Of a stretch of DNA of 64,000 nucleotides, positions 34,486 through 42,361 are shown piece after piece. Numbering within the stretch: the first letter of the stretch is position 1; each line of letters opens with the position of its first letter. A program made the translations under genes and the position numbers. The notes below the pieces were generated by a model. The model was not told the origin of the DNA. It made no database searches and saw nothing but the letters and a program-made list of their open reading frames with translations. The DNA comes from Singulisphaera acidiphila DSM 18658 (GTDB lineage Bacteria > Planctomycetota > Planctomycetia > Isosphaerales > Isosphaeraceae): contig NC_019892.1 in assembly GCF_000242455.2 (NCBI RefSeq), positions 1,984,001 to 2,048,000 on the forward strand, in the 5' to 3' direction.

Positions 34486-36038
34486 CTCGTCCCGATTCCA
34501 CGCCTCGTGCTTCCAGCTTGATGGTCCTCGGCACCGCGAGCCACGTCGGCAAGAGCCTGCTCACGGCGGCCTTTTGCCGGCTGCTTGCGGAAGAGGGGCA
34601 CCGCGTTGCTCCCTTCAAAGCCCAGAACATGGCGCTCAATAGCTTCGTCACCTCCGAAGGGGGGGAAATCGGTCGTGCCCAAGTCGCGCAGGCCGAGGCG
34701 AGCGGCATCGAGCCTCACGTCGATATGAACCCGATTTTGCTCAAGCCGATGGGGGGCGTCTCCCAGGTCATCGTCAACGGCCACCCGATCGGCGTTATGT
34801 CGGCCCGCGAATACTACGCGGAGAAAGCGACCCTCTGGCCCCGGGTGACCGCCGCCTACGACCGCCTCGCCGGCCAGTATGAGCGGGTCGTTCTCGAGGG
34901 AGCAGGGAGTCCCGTCGAGATCAACCTCACCGAGCATGACCTGACGAACCTCAAAATGGCTCGCTATGCCGACGCCGCGGTCATTCTCGTGGCTGATATC
35001 GAACGGGGGGGCGTCTTCGCGCAGATCATCGGAACCTGGGAGCTCCTCGAACCCGGAGATCGAGCGCGCGTCGTCGGTTTCGTGATCAACAAGTTCCGAG
35101 GTGATGTGACTCTGCTCGATTCCGGGCTCGAGTTCGTCCGGGAACGAACCGGGGTGCCGGTGCTCGGGGTCCTTCCCTATCGGCCCGACCTGCAAATCGA
35201 CCAGGAAGACTCCCTCGGGATCGATGAGACGGCCACGCTCGATCGCGGTGAGCTTGGCCCCGGCGAGCTCGACGTGGCGGTTGCGCGGGTGCCCGGCCTG
35301 AGCAATTTCACCGATTTCTGGCCGTTGTCGCGCGTCCCCGGTGTCCGGGTTCGCTACATGGAGCGAGGAGCCCATTTCGGCCGGCCCGACCTTGTCGTTT
35401 TACCGGGGACGAAAACGACCGTTCGCGACCTCGACTGGCTGAGGAGGGTCGGACTTGCCGACCGGATCATCGCCTCTCGGGCCGAGGAGGACGGACCGCG
35501 GATCCTCGGGATCTGCGGCGGGTTCCAGATGCTCGGCCGTTGGATCGAGGACCCGCTCGGCGTCGAGTCGGATCGTGAGCGCGTGGAAGGACTCGGGCTG
35601 CTCGACACGGTCACCCGGTTCGCGGCGACCAAGACCCGGCATCTCGTGTCGGGCCAGGTCAACGGTTCGGACCTTGCCATCCTCGGTTACGAAATCCACA
35701 TGGGTGAAACCGAACGTAACGGTGCGACGATTCCTTGGCTCGCGCTGACGCGACGTCAGAACCAGACCACGATCCTCGACGGTGCGATCGATGAGGCAGG
35801 ACGAGTCTCAGGCACCTATGTTCACGGCCTGTTCGACAGTGCGCCGTTCACGGCCTCGTTTGTGAATGGACTCCGCGCCCGGCGCAAGTTCGCTCCGCTC
35901 GCGGAGCCCGAGTGGCAGTCGCATCGCGACTTTCTCGCCGCCCGCTACACGAACCTGGCCGAATTCCTCCGAGTCCACCTCGACCTCGCGCCGATCTGGT
36001 CGGTCCTCGGTGGACCTTCGGCTCGGAGCTCGGACTGA
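34482..36038 (+). CDS. cobQ: Cobyric acid synthase (glutamine-hydrolysing)
   Basis: A 518-residue CobQ/CbiP, which amidates adenosylcobyrinate a,c-diamide at b, d, e and g using glutamine and ATP. The N-terminal ATPase domain has SSLMVLGTASHVGKSLLTAA, APFKAQNMALNSFVTSEGGE and GGVFAQIIGTWELL. The C-terminal class I glutamine amidotransferase has Cys345 in ILGICGGFQMLG and His448 in SGTYVHGLFDS. The start is TTG 34482, overlapping the previous stop as TTGA, with GGAG eight bases ahead; ATG 34521 would clip the N-terminus and has no ribosome site. One base separates it from cbiB. Confidence 0.95.
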   Translation: MTRPDSTPRASSLMVLGTASHVGKSLLTAAFCRLLAEEGHRVAPFKAQNMALNSFVTSEGGEIGRAQVAQAEASGIEPHVDMNPILLKPMGGVSQVIVNGHPIGVMSAREYYAEKATLWPRVTAAYDRLAGQYERVVLEGAGSPVEINLTEHDLTNLKMARYADAAVILVADIERGGVFAQIIGTWELLEPGDRARVVGFVINKFRGDVTLLDSGLEFVRERTGVPVLGVLPYRPDLQIDQEDSLGIDETATLDRGELGPGELDVAVARVPGLSNFTDFWPLSRVPGVRVRYMERGAHFGRPDLVVLPGTKTTVRDLDWLRRVGLADRIIASRAEEDGPRILGICGGFQMLGRWIEDPLGVESDRERVEGLGLLDTVTRFAATKTRHLVSGQVNGSDLAILGYEIHMGETERNGATIPWLALTRRQNQTTILDGAIDEAGRVSGTYVHGLFDSAPFTASFVNGLRARRKFAPLAEPEWQSHRDFLAARYTNLAEFLRVHLDLAPIWSVLGGPSARSSD

Positions 36039-36039
36039 G

Positions 36040-37017
36040 ATGCCAGGTCTCCCCCTCGCGGTCTGGTCGCTCCCACTCGGCGCTACGCTCGATCTCCTGC
36101 TCGGTGATCCGAGGGGCTGGCCGCATCCCGTTCGGGCCATCGGCCATCTGATCGTTCGCCTTGAGGCCGTCGCGCGACGCTTGATCAAACAAGCAGGCGG
36201 GGGAGAGCGCACGGAGCGACTGGCGGGGATCTGGCTCACCGGCCATGTGGTCGGTATCGTGGGTGTGGCTGCATGGATGATTATTGTTGCATGTGACTGG
36301 CTTGGCCCAGTCCCCTCGCTGCTGGGCCGAAGTCTCCTGATCTATTGGGGCTTGGCCGCGCGGAGTCTTGGGGACGAGACCCTTCAAGCGTCGGAGGCGC
36401 CTGATCTCAAGACGGCCCGCCGCGAGCTGTCGATGATCGTCGGCCGCGATACCGCCACGCTCGACGAGGCCGAGATCGGCCGGGCCTGTGTGGAGACGGT
36501 GGCCGAGAACTATGCCGACGCCGTGGTCGCCCCCCTCTTCTGGTTTGTGATTGGCGGCCCTGTCGGTCTCTGGGCCTTCAAGGCCGTGAGCACTCTTGAT
36601 AGCATGGTCGGCTATCGCAATGCCAAGTATCGCGATCTCGGATGGGCGTCGGCACGGTTCGACGATGTCGCGGCCCTGATCCCGTCCCGATTGGCCTGGC
36701 TGCTGATTGGTCTCGCGGCCTGGGTTGCGGGCGAGCGGCCGGGGAATGCCCTCCGCATTGGCTGGCGTGACGGCCGCAAGCACCCGAGTCCGAATGCCGG
36801 GTGGGGGGAAGCCGCCATGGCGGGGGCCCTGGGCATTCAGCTCGGTGGACCGGCCACCTATGGTGGCGTTCCTGGCTTCAAGCCGTTGCTGGGTGAGCCG
36901 GACGAACCGATCGATCGGACCACCGTCCGTCGCTCGGTCCGGGTGATGCGGATTGCCGCGACCTTGGCGGTCGCTTTCGCCTGGGGAGTCCGGAGCGGGC
37001 TCTTCGGCTCGCCTTGA
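36040..37017 (+). CDS. cbiB: Adenosylcobinamide-phosphate synthase
   Basis: A 325-residue polytopic membrane protein of the CbiB (CobD of Pseudomonas) family, which couples adenosylcobyrate to aminopropanol or its phosphate. Hallmarks are GATLDLLLGDPRGWPHPVRA near the start, VGRDTATLDEAEIGRACVET, ENYADAVVAPLFWFVIGGPV, STLDSMVGYRNAKYRDLGWA and the C-terminal HPSPNAGWGEAAMAGALGIQ. About five TM segments are present. ATG 36040 follows the cobQ stop by one base. Its amine substrate would normally be made by CobD, so the lysine-less neighbour is directly relevant. Confidence 0.95.
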   Translation: MPGLPLAVWSLPLGATLDLLLGDPRGWPHPVRAIGHLIVRLEAVARRLIKQAGGGERTERLAGIWLTGHVVGIVGVAAWMIIVACDWLGPVPSLLGRSLLIYWGLAARSLGDETLQASEAPDLKTARRELSMIVGRDTATLDEAEIGRACVETVAENYADAVVAPLFWFVIGGPVGLWAFKAVSTLDSMVGYRNAKYRDLGWASARFDDVAALIPSRLAWLLIGLAAWVAGERPGNALRIGWRDGRKHPSPNAGWGEAAMAGALGIQLGGPATYGGVPGFKPLLGEPDEPIDRTTVRRSVRVMRIAATLAVAFAWGVRSGLFGSP

Positions 37018-37118
37018 CCCGCTGCGCTGGGGCGTGCTAGTTTCGTTGGGAATTCAGTCGACCACAGCAGGTTGCGACGAATCGCCCGTGGTTGCAACCC
37101 GAGGACGGATCAACGCCC

Positions 37119-38144
37119 ATGTCAGAGGCCTTGCTGATCGCTGCGCACGGCAGCCGCGATGAGGCGGGGGTGGAGGAATTCTGGGACTTTGCCGACGCCT
37201 GGCGTCAGCTCCGCCCCGACCGGATCCAGGGGGCCGGGTTCCTCGAGTTTGCCCAGCCCACGATCGGTGCCGCGATCGACGAACTCATTGACCGCGGCGC
37301 GACCCGGATCGTTATCGTTCCCGCTATGCTGATGGCGGCCGGCCACGTCAAGAACGACGTGCCGAGCGAGGTGCAGGAGTCGCGGGTCCGGCACCCGAAT
37401 GTGACGTTCCAGATGGCCCGCGCCCTCGACATCCACCCGGCGCTCCTGGAACTCTGCCACATCCGCTATCGCGAGACGATCGCTCCTCTGAGCGCGGTCC
37501 CTGCGGAACGGACTCTGCTCCTCGTCGTGGGTCGGGGGACGTCCGACCCGGACGCCAATGCGAACATCGCGCGCGTTTCGCGGTTCCTCTGGGAGTCGTA
37601 CGGGGTTGGCTGGGCGAGCGTTGCCTTCTCGGGTGTTACCTCGCCCGACGTCGATCGGGCGTTGTCCGTCTGCCGCCGACTTGGCTTCGACCGGATCGTG
37701 GTTCAACCCTACTTCCTCTTCGACGGCATTCTCCTGAAGCGGATTCGCGACACGGCCGCTCGTCATGCTGCGCTCGACCCGAGCGTCGAGATTGTGACGG
37801 TCCCCCACCTCCGCCTCCATCCGCTCTTGCTCCAGGCGTTCGAGGACCGGGCGCACGAAGCGATCCACGGCACCCCGCACATGAACTGCGACCTCTGCAA
37901 ATATCGGGTTCGGCTGATCGGTCGCGAGTCGGACGTCGGCCTGCCGCAGGTAGGCCATCATCACCATGTTCGGGCCTCGGCGGACCTGCTGGACGACGAC
38001 TTCGACCACGGCCACGACCATCGCCTCCGACGGCGGCGGCCGACCCTTGTGCCAGCGGCCGACACGACCTTCCACCCGTGGGATGAGCGCTTGCTCGAGC
38101 GGTTGCACTTGATCAACGAGTCGAGGTCACCGCGTGTCTTTTGA
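37119..38144 (+). CDS. cbiX: Sirohydrochlorin cobaltochelatase CbiX, long form with Fe-S motif and His-rich tail
   Basis: A 341-residue class II chelatase of the CbiX type, inserting cobalt early into sirohydrochlorin. Two tandem chelatase halves are visible: LLIAAHGSRDEAGVEEFWDF (His10) with MAAGHVKNDVPSEVQ (His76), then LLLVVGRGTSDPDANANIAR and PYFLFDGILLKRI. The C-terminus carries MNCDLC (residues 255-260), the MxCxxC motif that binds an Fe-S cluster in the Bacillus megaterium enzyme, and a His/Asp cluster (GHHHHV and DDDFDHGHDH, 279-301) likely to store or hand over cobalt. It lies 101 bases after cbiB and overlaps cobI by 11 bases. Confidence 0.93.
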   Translation: MSEALLIAAHGSRDEAGVEEFWDFADAWRQLRPDRIQGAGFLEFAQPTIGAAIDELIDRGATRIVIVPAMLMAAGHVKNDVPSEVQESRVRHPNVTFQMARALDIHPALLELCHIRYRETIAPLSAVPAERTLLLVVGRGTSDPDANANIARVSRFLWESYGVGWASVAFSGVTSPDVDRALSVCRRLGFDRIVVQPYFLFDGILLKRIRDTAARHAALDPSVEIVTVPHLRLHPLLLQAFEDRAHEAIHGTPHMNCDLCKYRVRLIGRESDVGLPQVGHHHHVRASADLLDDDFDHGHDHRLRRRRPTLVPAADTTFHPWDERLLERLHLINESRSPRVF

Positions 38145-38838
38145 GCTGGCGACGGTCTATGTGGTCGGGGTCGGCCCTGGGGAAACCGATCTCCTCACCC
38201 TTCGAGCCGTGAAGGTTCTCGAACGCTCCGAGGTGATCTTCCACCCGGGACCCCGGGACGACACCGGGTTCGCGTTGGGCGTCGTCGCCCCCCTGCTCCG
38301 TCCGAATCAGGTCGTCCGCGGCGCCTCGCTTGCGATGCGCCGCGGCCCTGACGACGGCACGGTCGGTTATGAACGGGTGGCCCAGCTTCTCGCCCACGAA
38401 GCCAGGCAAGGTCGAACCGTGGCCTTCCTGACCGAAGGCGACCCGATGCTCTTCGGCTCGGGGTCATACGTTGCCGAGCGACTTCGGTCGGTTGCCCCGG
38501 ACGTGCCGGTCGAGATCGTTCCAGGGGTCAGCGCGTCGTCGTCGGCCGCCGCGCGGTTGGGCTGGCCTTTGGCTCAAAAAGACGAAATTCTCACGATCTG
38601 TCCGGGGACTTATCACCCTGACGAGATTGGCGAGATTCTCGATCGCGGTGGCCCGGTCTGCTGGTTCAAAGCGGCCGCTGTGCTCCCTCAGTTGGTCGAA
38701 GAGCTTCGCCGGCGCGGTCGTCTTGATCACGCGGCCCTTGTCGAGCGAGTGGGCCATCCCAACGAGCGCATCTTCCTCGATGTTTCGGATGCGCTCAAGG
38801 TAAATCTGTCTTACTTTTCGCTCGTCCTGGTACGGTGA
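38134..38838 (+). CDS. cobI: Precorrin-2 C20-methyltransferase
   Basis: A 234-residue tetrapyrrole methylase of the CobI/CbiL type, transferring a methyl from SAM to C20 of (cobalt-)precorrin-2. It has YVVGVGPGETDLLTLRAVKV, VAFLTEGDPMLFGSGSYVAE and EIVPGVSASSSAAARLGWPL, and ends with VERVGHPNERIFLDVSDAL and NLSYFSLVLV, all in family order. The start is GTG 38134 with GAGGT in front, overlapping the cbiX end by 11 bases; this fits translational coupling. Placed right after the early chelatase it would act on cobalt-precorrin-2, so CbiL-type specificity is likely. Confidence 0.92.
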   Translation: MSFELATVYVVGVGPGETDLLTLRAVKVLERSEVIFHPGPRDDTGFALGVVAPLLRPNQVVRGASLAMRRGPDDGTVGYERVAQLLAHEARQGRTVAFLTEGDPMLFGSGSYVAERLRSVAPDVPVEIVPGVSASSSAAARLGWPLAQKDEILTICPGTYHPDEIGEILDRGGPVCWFKAAAVLPQLVEELRRRGRLDHAALVERVGHPNERIFLDVSDALKVNLSYFSLVLVR

Positions 38839-39435
38839 AATCTATAAATTTGTCTTTTGTATGCTATGGCTTGGTGGGCTTGATCAGTACGTTGCTCTCG
38901 CTCAAATCGGCCGAACCCTGCCCCTGCAGCACGGATGTGTAACGGCAACGGGGGTGATATCAAAGACTGTTGCCCTGGTTAGGCTGTTTTTGCGGCTTAA
39001 TTAATGATGGCCACCCGGCTTTCTCGGATGATGAGCGGGAGGGCACAGTCTCAGACGGGTTTTTATAAGACATGGCAATATGTCGCGATTGTGGATTTTA
39101 TGGTGCGATGTGATTCGATGGGATCGGGAATCCGCCGAATGGTCGCGGTCGTCAGGAGCGTTTGTCGCCCAATCCGGAGTTTCAATTTCGATGACTGGTG
39201 GATCACCAATCGACCAGTTGTGGAAAATTGCGTGCTTTGGTATCGATTGTCTTGATGCAACGTAAAGGTTGGATTTCCTATAGCCTTCAGTAAATTCAGG
39301 TGAGTGATCCGGATCTGACGTCATGGAAGGTTCTAACGGTTTCGGTCAAGTTGGGTCGTTCTTCCACCGATGAGAACTTGGCGACGACGATCAAGTCTGT
39401 CTGCTCTCGATACGTAATAGCCATGGAGGGATGAC
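38839..39435. other. 0.6-kb intergenic gap, moderately AT-rich
   Basis: No gene is supported. Base composition is lower in GC than coding flanks (for example tgcggcttaattaatgatgg near 38990). Short frames on both strands overlap at 39001-39330 and look like chance. It separates the cobalamin cluster from the secreted-protein block. Confidence 0.5.
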
Positions 39436-40638
39436 GTGACGTGGCCCAACTCACGACGCCGGGTGGCGGCATGTGCCCTAGGCCTAACCGCCGCCGCCTG
39501 GTTTGCGTCTTCGAGAGCGAATTCCGTAATGGGCCGCCCCCAAAGGCCCGACCCTAATGGTCTGATGTCAAGCACGCATGGGTTGGCTCCCCATGGCGTA
39601 CAAGCCTCGAAAGCTTTGAGGGCACCACAGCAGGCGGAAGGGGGCGTGCCTAAGGCGATCGCGAAAGTTGAAGGAAGGGGGGCGTCGGGGCATGAGGTCT
39701 GGCTTCGAGGCAGTAAATCGAAGGGGGCCGATCTTCGCCATCGCTGGATTCAAGTGCGTGGGCCAGCGGTTCAACTGGATGGATCGACCGATGTCGACGC
39801 GCGATTCACGGTTCCGAACGGGGCCGGCCCTCTCGGTTTCCTCCTTGTCGTATCGGGCCCTGAGGGCTCCGATACGGTCGAAGTGAGTGTCCCCATTGAG
39901 GGGACGCCGCTCGCCTCGGAGGAATCGATGTTGAGGGCGGACGCTGGCGACGATCAGATTGGCCTGGTCGGGCGGCAGGTGACGCTCAACGGTTCCCGGA
40001 GCGAACCGCGCGGGCGGGTTGGTTTCCGCTGGATCCAGACGGGAGGACCGGCCGTTCGGTTCAAGCTTGAAGAAGGTTACATCCACTCTTTCGTTCCGAC
40101 CGTCCCCGGTGTGTACCGATTCGCCTTGGCCGTGGCGTCGCACTCGACGATCTCGGCCCCGGATGAGGTCGTGGTCCGGGTGGGGACCGGTGTGGTTGAT
40201 GGGAAGGGGGGGGGAGAGTCCGATCCAATCACCTCCTCGAAGGTCCGACCCGTAATTCCGACGCAGGAACTAGCCAGGGCAGGACTTGCGGCGATCCGAG
40301 GTGGTGCCGACGCGGCTGAACCTCTGGCCAAGGTCTTCGAGGATACTGCCAATCGGATGGGTGTGTATCAGACCTACGGGGAAGCCTTTAGCGAGATGTC
40401 GCGAAGGTTCGAGGAGATCCTCCCGGAGGATCCGGTGAAGCGGCAACGTTGGGTCGATCGGGTCTTTCAGCCCTTGACCGCGCGGACTCTGGAAGTCATG
40501 CGACTTGAGGGTCTGGAACTCCTCAGGGCTGATGGGCCTGAGGTGGCGCTCGATGACGCTCAGAAGGCGGCGCTTGCCGAGCAATTCCATTTGATCGCCG
40601 AAGGACTCCGCTCGGTCGCCCAACCGCAGTTGAAGTGA
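39436..40638 (+). CDS. Secreted protein with two PKD/REJ-like Ig domains
   Basis: A 400-residue exported protein. The start is GTG 39436 with GGAGGG five bases ahead; a basic-hydrophobic signal peptide follows (SRRRVAACALGLTAAAWFAS). Two Ig-like domains share the pattern GxxxxLxGSxS...RWIQxxGPAV: SGHEVWLRGSKSKGADLRHR with WIQVRGPAVQLDG (about 80-155), and ADAGDDQIGLVGRQVTLNGS with FRWIQTGGPAVRF (about 165-255). These resemble PKD/REJ modules used in extracellular recognition. The C-terminal third is helical and charged (EMSRRFEEILPEDPVKRQRW). It opens the secreted-protein block. Function unknown. Confidence 0.72.
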   Translation: MTWPNSRRRVAACALGLTAAAWFASSRANSVMGRPQRPDPNGLMSSTHGLAPHGVQASKALRAPQQAEGGVPKAIAKVEGRGASGHEVWLRGSKSKGADLRHRWIQVRGPAVQLDGSTDVDARFTVPNGAGPLGFLLVVSGPEGSDTVEVSVPIEGTPLASEESMLRADAGDDQIGLVGRQVTLNGSRSEPRGRVGFRWIQTGGPAVRFKLEEGYIHSFVPTVPGVYRFALAVASHSTISAPDEVVVRVGTGVVDGKGGGESDPITSSKVRPVIPTQELARAGLAAIRGGADAAEPLAKVFEDTANRMGVYQTYGEAFSEMSRRFEEILPEDPVKRQRWVDRVFQPLTARTLEVMRLEGLELLRADGPEVALDDAQKAALAEQFHLIAEGLRSVAQPQLK

Positions 40639-40720
40639 GTACGGCCGCCGAGTATGGCCTCGCCGGGCCATGTGAACCCGTTTGGATCGAAGACCGATGG
40701 ATCGAGAGAAAGGGAAGGCC

Positions 40721-42256
40721 ATGGCCTCTCGGACGAGGAATAAGTTCGGCTGGTCCACGCTCGCGGTGATCGCGATCGGCATCCACGCCCCCCCCGCCAC
40801 AGCCGACAGTTCCTCGCCAGCGCCGGCACCGGCCTGGACGCCGCTGGCTCAGGCATTGCGAGCCACCATTGATCAGGGAATTCCCTCGGTCGTGATGGTG
40901 ACTTCGCGATCGACTTCGGTCTCGGCGGCGACCCGCGATGCCTTGTCGAAAACGCCGGAGATTGCCACGCTTGCGCGGACAATCCAGTTCGCCGAGATGC
41001 CTGCCGAATCGTATCCGTCCCAGGTGAAGTCGCTTGGGATCACCAGTTTTCCCACCTTCATCGCCTACCACCGAGGCAGTGAAGGGCTCAAGTCGCTGGG
41101 AATGCGCGGCGGGTTCAGTGACGTTCGGCAGATTCTGGCCTGGCTTGAACCGTTGGGTCGGGCCTTTCCCGCGTCTGGCTCCTCGGCGGGCGATTCTACC
41201 GTGGTCGATCCGATGATTAAAAAGACGGGCTATCCGGAAGCCTCGGGGCAGGGATATCCGTCGGAGCAGCGGTATTCGCCTCCCTCTGCGCCGCCCAACA
41301 AGGTCCCTCCTGCGTCACCACCACCTCAGCAGCCATACTACCCCCCACCGCCTCAACAGCAGCAGTATTACACGCCGCCTCAACAACAGCAGTACTATGC
41401 TCCCCCTCAGCAATTCGTCCCGGCGCCGGCGCCCAACTATATTCAGACCCAGACTCCGGCCATGATCGTGCAGCAGGCTCCGCAGCAAATCTACCTGGCT
41501 CCGCCTTCGCCTCCCCAGGTGACGGTCGCGATGGCTCCTCCTGCCTTCGCCCCGGTCCAAGTTCCGATGAACGCACCACCGGCTGCCAACATCTTTACAC
41601 AGCCGATGCAGGCGCCTCAGCCTCAACCGATGCAGGCCCCGCAGCCTCAGCCTGTCATGATGGCGCCGCAGCCTCAGCCTGTCATGATGGCCCCACAGCC
41701 TCAGCCTGTCATGATGGCGCCGCAGCCCCAGCCGATGATGGCGCCGCAGCCTCAGCCGATGCAAGCGCCCCAGCAGTTCGTGGCCCAAGCCCCGCAGCAG
41801 GTGTCGCAGGCCCCAACGACCGCAATGGTGCTGCAAGCCCCGGGATTGCTGAATAGCATGATCGGCACGATCGGGGAGCATCTTGCACGGCGAAAGAACC
41901 CCCGCGTTCAGATGAGCCCAATGCCCACTCTCGCCCAGGCCCCGGTGGCGAATGCCCCGTACGCGCTTGGCCTGGCCCCGGCCGGTTATGGTCAGGCTCC
42001 GGGTGCCTATGCCGCGGTGAATGCCTATGCCCCGGCTGGTCCCGCGATGGCCGTGCCCACCCCGGAGAGCACGTCGTTCGCCCCCTGCAACACTTACCAT
42101 GCCCACTGTAAGTATCACGGAGGCCCCTGCCCTGGTCCCGGCCCCGGTTATGCTCCACCGCCCCAGTACCCGGCTCCCTCACCCCAAGATGACCATTCGT
42201 CTCACCAAGGGGGATCGGGCGGTCACGGCTTGTTGAATCTGTTCCACAAGGACTGA
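40721..42256 (+). CDS. Secreted Pro/Gln/Tyr-rich protein with thioredoxin-like N-domain lacking CxxC
   Basis: A 511-residue exported protein. After a signal peptide (MASRTRNKFGWSTLAVIAIG, cleavage near ATADS) comes a thioredoxin-like stretch: IPSVVMVTSRSTSVSAATRD and LGITSFPTFIAYHRGSEG with the cis-Pro at P111, but no CxxC where SRSTSVSA stands, so no disulfide redox activity is expected. Then low-complexity sequence follows: YYPPPPQQQQYYTPPQQQQY and a run of eight MxAPQPQP-type units (41606-41773). The C-terminus has a few cysteines and His (CNTYHAHCKYHGGPC). Two earlier in-frame starts (TTG 40682, ATG 40697) exist; ATG 40721 follows AGGGAAGG. Surface or matrix structural role is inferred from composition. 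Confidence 0.68.
   Translation: MASRTRNKFGWSTLAVIAIGIHAPPATADSSSPAPAPAWTPLAQALRATIDQGIPSVVMVTSRSTSVSAATRDALSKTPEIATLARTIQFAEMPAESYPSQVKSLGITSFPTFIAYHRGSEGLKSLGMRGGFSDVRQILAWLEPLGRAFPASGSSAGDSTVVDPMIKKTGYPEASGQGYPSEQRYSPPSAPPNKVPPASPPPQQPYYPPPPQQQQYYTPPQQQQYYAPPQQFVPAPAPNYIQTQTPAMIVQQAPQQIYLAPPSPPQVTVAMAPPAFAPVQVPMNAPPAANIFTQPMQAPQPQPMQAPQPQPVMMAPQPQPVMMAPQPQPVMMAPQPQPMMAPQPQPMQAPQQFVAQAPQQVSQAPTTAMVLQAPGLLNSMIGTIGEHLARRKNPRVQMSPMPTLAQAPVANAPYALGLAPAGYGQAPGAYAAVNAYAPAGPAMAVPTPESTSFAPCNTYHAHCKYHGGPCPGPGPGYAPPPQYPAPSPQDDHSSHQGGSGGHGLLNLFHKD
41606..41773 (+). repeat. In-frame 24-27-bp repeats encoding M(Q/M)APQPQP
   Basis: About eight in-frame units encode MQAPQPQP or VMMAPQPQP; three central units read atgatggcgccgcagcctca with few differences. 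The array belongs to the Pro/Gln-rich protein and is prone to slippage, so copy number may vary between strains. Confidence 0.85.
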
Positions 42257-42300
42257 TGCATCGATCGATCCTCGAACGTTTCATCATTCCTCGAAGCATG

Positions 42301-42358
42301 TCGCCCTCGTGGCCTCCCCTTTCCGAACGGGTGGGACACGAGGGCGATCGTTTTGATT
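42301..42358. terminator. Bidirectional terminator hairpin
   Basis: TCGCCCTCGTG (42301-42311) pairs perfectly with CACGAGGGCGA (42337-42347); inner CCC/GGG pairs extend it. A short T-run (ttttgatt) follows on the plus strand. It lies between two convergent genes. Confidence 0.78.
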
Positions 42359-42361
42359 GGA

